Assembly: GCA_905198825.1 (NCBI GenBank)
Contig: CAJKEF010000043.1
Coordinates: forward strand, 1-8,187
Origin: an uncultured Collinsella sp.
GTDB lineage: Bacteria > Actinomycetota > Coriobacteriia > Coriobacteriales > Coriobacteriaceae
Length of the DNA: 8,187 nucleotides
Direction of reading: 5' to 3'
This document shows positions 6,145 to 8,187 of this stretch, piece by piece (the stretch's first letter is position 1; each line of letters starts with the position of its first letter). The notes below the pieces were generated by a model, which saw only the letters and a program-made list of their open reading frames with translations, was not told the origin of the DNA and did no database searches. Both the position numbers and the translations under genes were made by a program.

Positions 6145-7005
6145 ATGATAATGGGCAAGTACGTAATCGTGGTTGAATCTGGTTCGGATGTGACGCCAGA
6201 GCTCTGCGAACGCTACGGCATCGTGCGCGTGCCCATGCACGTCACAGTTGGCGACGAGACCGTTGAAGATGGTTCAATCGATCCGCTCGAGATTTACTCG
6301 CGCTGCAACGAGCTCGGTGTTATGCCTAAGACGAGTGGCTGCGCGCCTGCGGATTTTGCTCACGTGTATGACCGTATCCATGCCGAGCAGCCCGATGCGA
6401 CCATTCTGCATCTTGCGTACTCCGAAGTCACGACTTGCTCGCATCAGTCCTCCAAGATTGCGGCTAAGGGCCGCGACTACGTCTTCTCCATGGATACGCG
6501 TTTTGTCTCGGTGGGCCAGTCGCTCGTTGTTGTCGAGACCGCCAAATACATCGAGGCTCACCCCGATGCCACCGTCGACGAGATCTTTGCATTTACGAAC
6601 TCGGTGATGGACCGTGTGCTGTTGGGCTTTGTTCCTACCGACCTTGCCTTCCTTAAGGCAGGCGGTCGCTTGTCCAACGTCGCGTTCCTGGGCGCCCATC
6701 TGCTCAAGATTAAGCCCTGCATTGAGGTGACGGGCGGTAAGTTCGTGGCGACTAAAAAGTTCCGCGGCTCTATGCTCAAGTGCGCCCGCGCCTTTATTGA
6801 CCACATGGTTGCAAAGGGCGAGATCGACTACTCGCACATTGGCCTGGCGTATTCGGTAGGCCTTTCCGAGGAGCTGCGCGACGACATGGAGGTCTATGCG
6901 CACGACTTGGGCTTTAAGGATATTACCTGGACTCAGGTCGGCGGCGTCATCTCGAGCCATTGCGGCCCGACCGCCTTCGGCGCGGTGCTCACGCTCAAGG
7001 CGTAA
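6145..7005 (+). CDS. DegV family fatty-acid-binding protein (FakB-like)
   Basis: This 286-aa cytoplasmic protein belongs to the DegV family, whose characterised members (FakB) carry a fatty acid to the kinase FakA for phosphorylation and entry into phospholipid synthesis. The N-terminal domain shows VVESGSDVTPEL (9-20), VPMHVTVGDE and MPKTSGCAPADF (60-71). The C-terminal half has LGFVPTDLAFLKAGGRLSNV (160-179), LGAHLLKIKP (182-191) and the closing VISSHCGPTAFGAVL (268-282), all family hallmarks. The usual lipid-binding SSGLSGTYQSA segment reads YSEVTTCSHQSS (92-103), a diverged form. Start choice is uncertain: ATG 6145 follows GAGATGG (6132-6138) by six bases; GTG 6142 and ATG 6151 are alternatives. 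No FakA gene is adjacent. It appears to be its own transcription unit, preceded by a promoter candidate and hairpin. The specific fatty acid cannot be read from sequence. Confidence 0.93.
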   Translation: MIMGKYVIVVESGSDVTPELCERYGIVRVPMHVTVGDETVEDGSIDPLEIYSRCNELGVMPKTSGCAPADFAHVYDRIHAEQPDATILHLAYSEVTTCSHQSSKIAAKGRDYVFSMDTRFVSVGQSLVVVETAKYIEAHPDATVDEIFAFTNSVMDRVLLGFVPTDLAFLKAGGRLSNVAFLGAHLLKIKPCIEVTGGKFVATKKFRGSMLKCARAFIDHMVAKGEIDYSHIGLAYSVGLSEELRDDMEVYAHDLGFKDITWTQVGGVISSHCGPTAFGAVLTLKA

Positions 7006-7006
7006 A

Positions 7007-7051
7007 GGCTGCAGACGAACTTTTTCTCGTTTTCGCGAGTGCTCAGCAGCC
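7007..7051 (+). other. Weak stem-loop after the degV-type gene
   Basis: GGCTGC (7007-7012) can pair with GCAGCC (7046-7051), enclosing a small CTCG/CGAG hairpin (7026-7039) and a CTTTTT run. Pairing between the two stems is poor. This may be a leaky 3' end for the degV-type transcript, but it is not a convincing terminator. Confidence 0.25.
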
Positions 7052-7119
7052 ATATGATCGATATAAGTCCCTGCCATGGCGGTAGGGGGCAGATTAAAGC
7101 ATGCCACTCTGGCCCGAGA

Positions 7120-7148
7120 CGTTTAAACGCAAGCGTATGGGCTAGAAT
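7120..7148 (+). promoter_or_regulatory. Possible pflA promoter region with a 10-bp palindrome
   Basis: CGTTTAAACG (7120-7129) is a perfect 10-bp palindrome. TAGAAT (7143-7148, 5 of 6 to the -10 consensus) starts 13 bases after it. The palindrome occupies the -35 region, where no good TTGACA match exists, so it may be a regulator site for an activator-dependent promoter. The predicted start would be near 7155, leaving a leader of about 43 bases. The regulator is unknown. Confidence 0.35.
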
Positions 7149-7197
7149 GGCTCTGGCATTTATGTAACTAAAACCAAAGAGAGGCAAGGTAGCGGGA

Positions 7198-8016
7198 ATG
7201 GCTGAGATGACGCTTGAGGGTGTGGACGCTCGTCCCGAGGACTCTGCGTTTGCCCTGGGCCGCGTACATTCGATTGAGACAATGGGTACGGTCGACGGTC
7301 CCGGCATCCGCTTCGTAGTGTTCGTCCAAGGCTGTCCCATGCGCTGCGCGTATTGCCACAATCCCGATACCTGGTCTGTTAACGGCGGCACCATGGTGAC
7401 CGTCGAGCACCTCATGGACGAGTTCCAGAGTAACCATGAGTTCTATCGCAGTGGCGGAATTACGGTTTCGGGCGGCGAGCCGCTCCTGCAGCCCGAGTTT
7501 TTGGCCGATCTGTTCCGTGCAATGCACAACAACCCCGATGGCCGCGTGCATACCTGCTTGGATAGCTGCGGCTATGCGTTCGATCCCGCGCATCCCGAGA
7601 AGTTCGATGCCGTACTCAACGAGACCGATATGGTGCTGCTCGATATTAAGCATGCCGACCCGGTCGAGCATAAAAAGCTGACCGGTTGCGATCCCGCACG
7701 CATCTTGGCGTTTGGCGATGAGCTCGCGCGTCGCAAGATTAAGGTCGTTATCCGCCACGTGGTGGTACCGGGCATTACCGACACGGTGGAGGAGTGCGAG
7801 AAGCTTGGTTGCCTGATCGCTCCATGGCACAACGTGGTGGGCCTGGAAATGCTGCCGTATCACACGATGGGTGTCGTCAAGTACGAGCAACTGGGCATTC
7901 CCTATAAGCTCGAGGGCGTGCCCCAGATGGATACCGCGTGCATGCCCGAGCTGCGCAATGCCGTCATGACGGGCATGAAAAAGCGCCGCGCGGAACTCAA
8001 AAACGCCATCGGCTAG
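7198..8016 (+). CDS. pflA: Pyruvate formate-lyase activating enzyme (radical SAM)
   Basis: This 272-aa cytoplasmic radical SAM enzyme installs the glycyl radical on pyruvate formate-lyase, allowing anaerobic conversion of pyruvate and CoA to acetyl-CoA and formate. The cluster-binding CX3CX2C motif is CPMRCAYC (Cys46, Cys50, Cys53), followed by HNPDTW. VDGPGIRFVVFVQGC (32-46) precedes it. The SAM-binding SGGEP is at 91-95, LLDIKH at 147-152, and VVVPGITD at 188-195. The C-terminal LPYHTMGVVKYEQLGIPY (219-236) is typical of true PflA proteins. It lacks the extra ferredoxin-like cluster domain found in several other glycyl-radical activases, favouring PFL as the partner. It is somewhat longer than E. 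coli PflA (246 aa), with a short N-terminal extension. The ATG at 7198 follows AAGG (7186-7189) by eight bases; ATG 7207 is an alternative. No pflB lies next to it inside the window. Confidence 0.95.
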   Translation: MAEMTLEGVDARPEDSAFALGRVHSIETMGTVDGPGIRFVVFVQGCPMRCAYCHNPDTWSVNGGTMVTVEHLMDEFQSNHEFYRSGGITVSGGEPLLQPEFLADLFRAMHNNPDGRVHTCLDSCGYAFDPAHPEKFDAVLNETDMVLLDIKHADPVEHKKLTGCDPARILAFGDELARRKIKVVIRHVVVPGITDTVEECEKLGCLIAPWHNVVGLEMLPYHTMGVVKYEQLGIPYKLEGVPQMDTACMPELRNAVMTGMKKRRAELKNAIG

Positions 8017-8162
8017 CGTGCCATTTTCGCTCCCCAAGGGCACTCATTGGGGACAGACTTAAATGAGTGCCCCTGGGCACCTAGTTGATTGCTAAAGAGC
8101 CCCCGTCCTTAAAAGACTGCTCTCTGGGTTGCGGTGAGATGCGCAACAGAATCGTGCCATTT
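8017..8162 (+). repeat. 10-bp direct repeat bracketing the palindromic cluster
   Basis: CGTGCCATTT occurs at 8017-8026, immediately after the pflA stop codon, and again at 8153-8162. The two copies flank 126 bases that include the REP-like palindromes. The match is exact but short. It may mark a duplicated target, a repeated unit boundary, or chance. Confidence 0.35.
8032..8080. repeat. REP/BIME-like cluster of overlapping inverted repeats
   Basis: Three inverted repeats overlap here. GGGCACTCATT (8038-8048) pairs perfectly with AATGAGTGCCC (8062-8072). CCCCAA (8032-8037) pairs with TTGGGG (8047-8052). GTGCCC (8067-8072) pairs with GGGCAC (8075-8080). The segment GGGCAC occurs on both sides, so GTGCCC can pair with either copy but not both. 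The loop holds GGGGACAGACTTA, a sequence I associate from memory with REP-like repeats and RAYT transposase surroundings in several phyla. The 11-bp hairpin could also terminate pflA transcription, though no T-run follows it. Confidence 0.6.
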
Positions 8163-8187
8163 GGATAGATACGCTTGTGGTTTCTTT
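8081..8187. other. Non-coding tail with weak hairpins
   Basis: No supportable gene is present. Two small stems are visible: AGAGC (8096-8100) with GCTCT (8119-8123), and GTTGCG (8128-8133) with CGCAAC (8142-8147) around an 8-base loop. Neither has a T-run, and I assign no function. Confidence 0.3.

Noticed and set aside
7069..7087. Hairpin CCCTGCC/GGTAGGG in the degV-pflA gap as a terminator
   Set aside because: The stem is only 7 bp with a G:U pair and has no T-run after it.
7168..8043. Minus-strand open frame opposite pflA
   Set aside because: It is a shadow of an unmistakable radical SAM gene.

Overview
The window is about 8.2 kb of a moderately high-GC bacterial chromosome, and every gene I accept lies on the + strand. 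Codon usage rich in G and C at third positions, the mix of genes (sucrose PTS, two GH32 enzymes, DegV-type protein, anaerobic pyruvate formate-lyase activase) and a REP-like GGGGACAGACTTAAATGAG palindrome point to a gut anaerobe of the Coriobacteriia, most likely Collinsella or a close relative. The organism call is inference from memory of that group, not a database result.

Region 1 (1-255) holds a perfect 20-bp hairpin at 20-62, probably the terminator of a gene outside the window, then about 170 bp of leader with no supportable gene, ending in an operator-like site just before the regulator's ribosome binding site.

Region 2 (256-5873) is a sucrose-utilisation locus: a LacI-family repressor (256-1266), an intergenic control region carrying three further copies of the same operator-like motif and a good promoter candidate, an atypical GH32 enzyme (1450-2832), a sucrose-family PTS EIIBC permease (2878-4329), a strong intercistronic hairpin (4368-4408) and a canonical GH32 sucrose-6-phosphate hydrolase (4431-5873). 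In the model I favour, the PTS imports sucrose as sucrose-6-phosphate, the canonical GH32 enzyme cleaves it, and the LacI protein represses both itself and the operon by binding the shared motif (consensus TGNAAACGNTTGACATATG). The atypical GH32 enzyme, encoded first in the operon, lacks the canonical WMNDPNG and ECP motifs and is the least explained part of the locus.

Region 3 (5874-7197) has a promoter candidate directly followed by a terminator-like hairpin, then a DegV/FakB-type fatty-acid-binding protein gene (6145-7005) and a 192-bp gap with a perfect 10-bp palindrome next to a possible -10 box.

Region 4 (7198-8187) encodes a pyruvate formate-lyase activating enzyme with no pyruvate formate-lyase gene beside it, followed by a cluster of overlapping, mutually exclusive inverted repeats resembling a REP/BIME element, and about 100 bp of tail with only weak hairpins. 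I see no tRNA, rRNA, CRISPR array or intact mobile element. The clearest unusual signals are the GH32 variant and the four-copy operator array.
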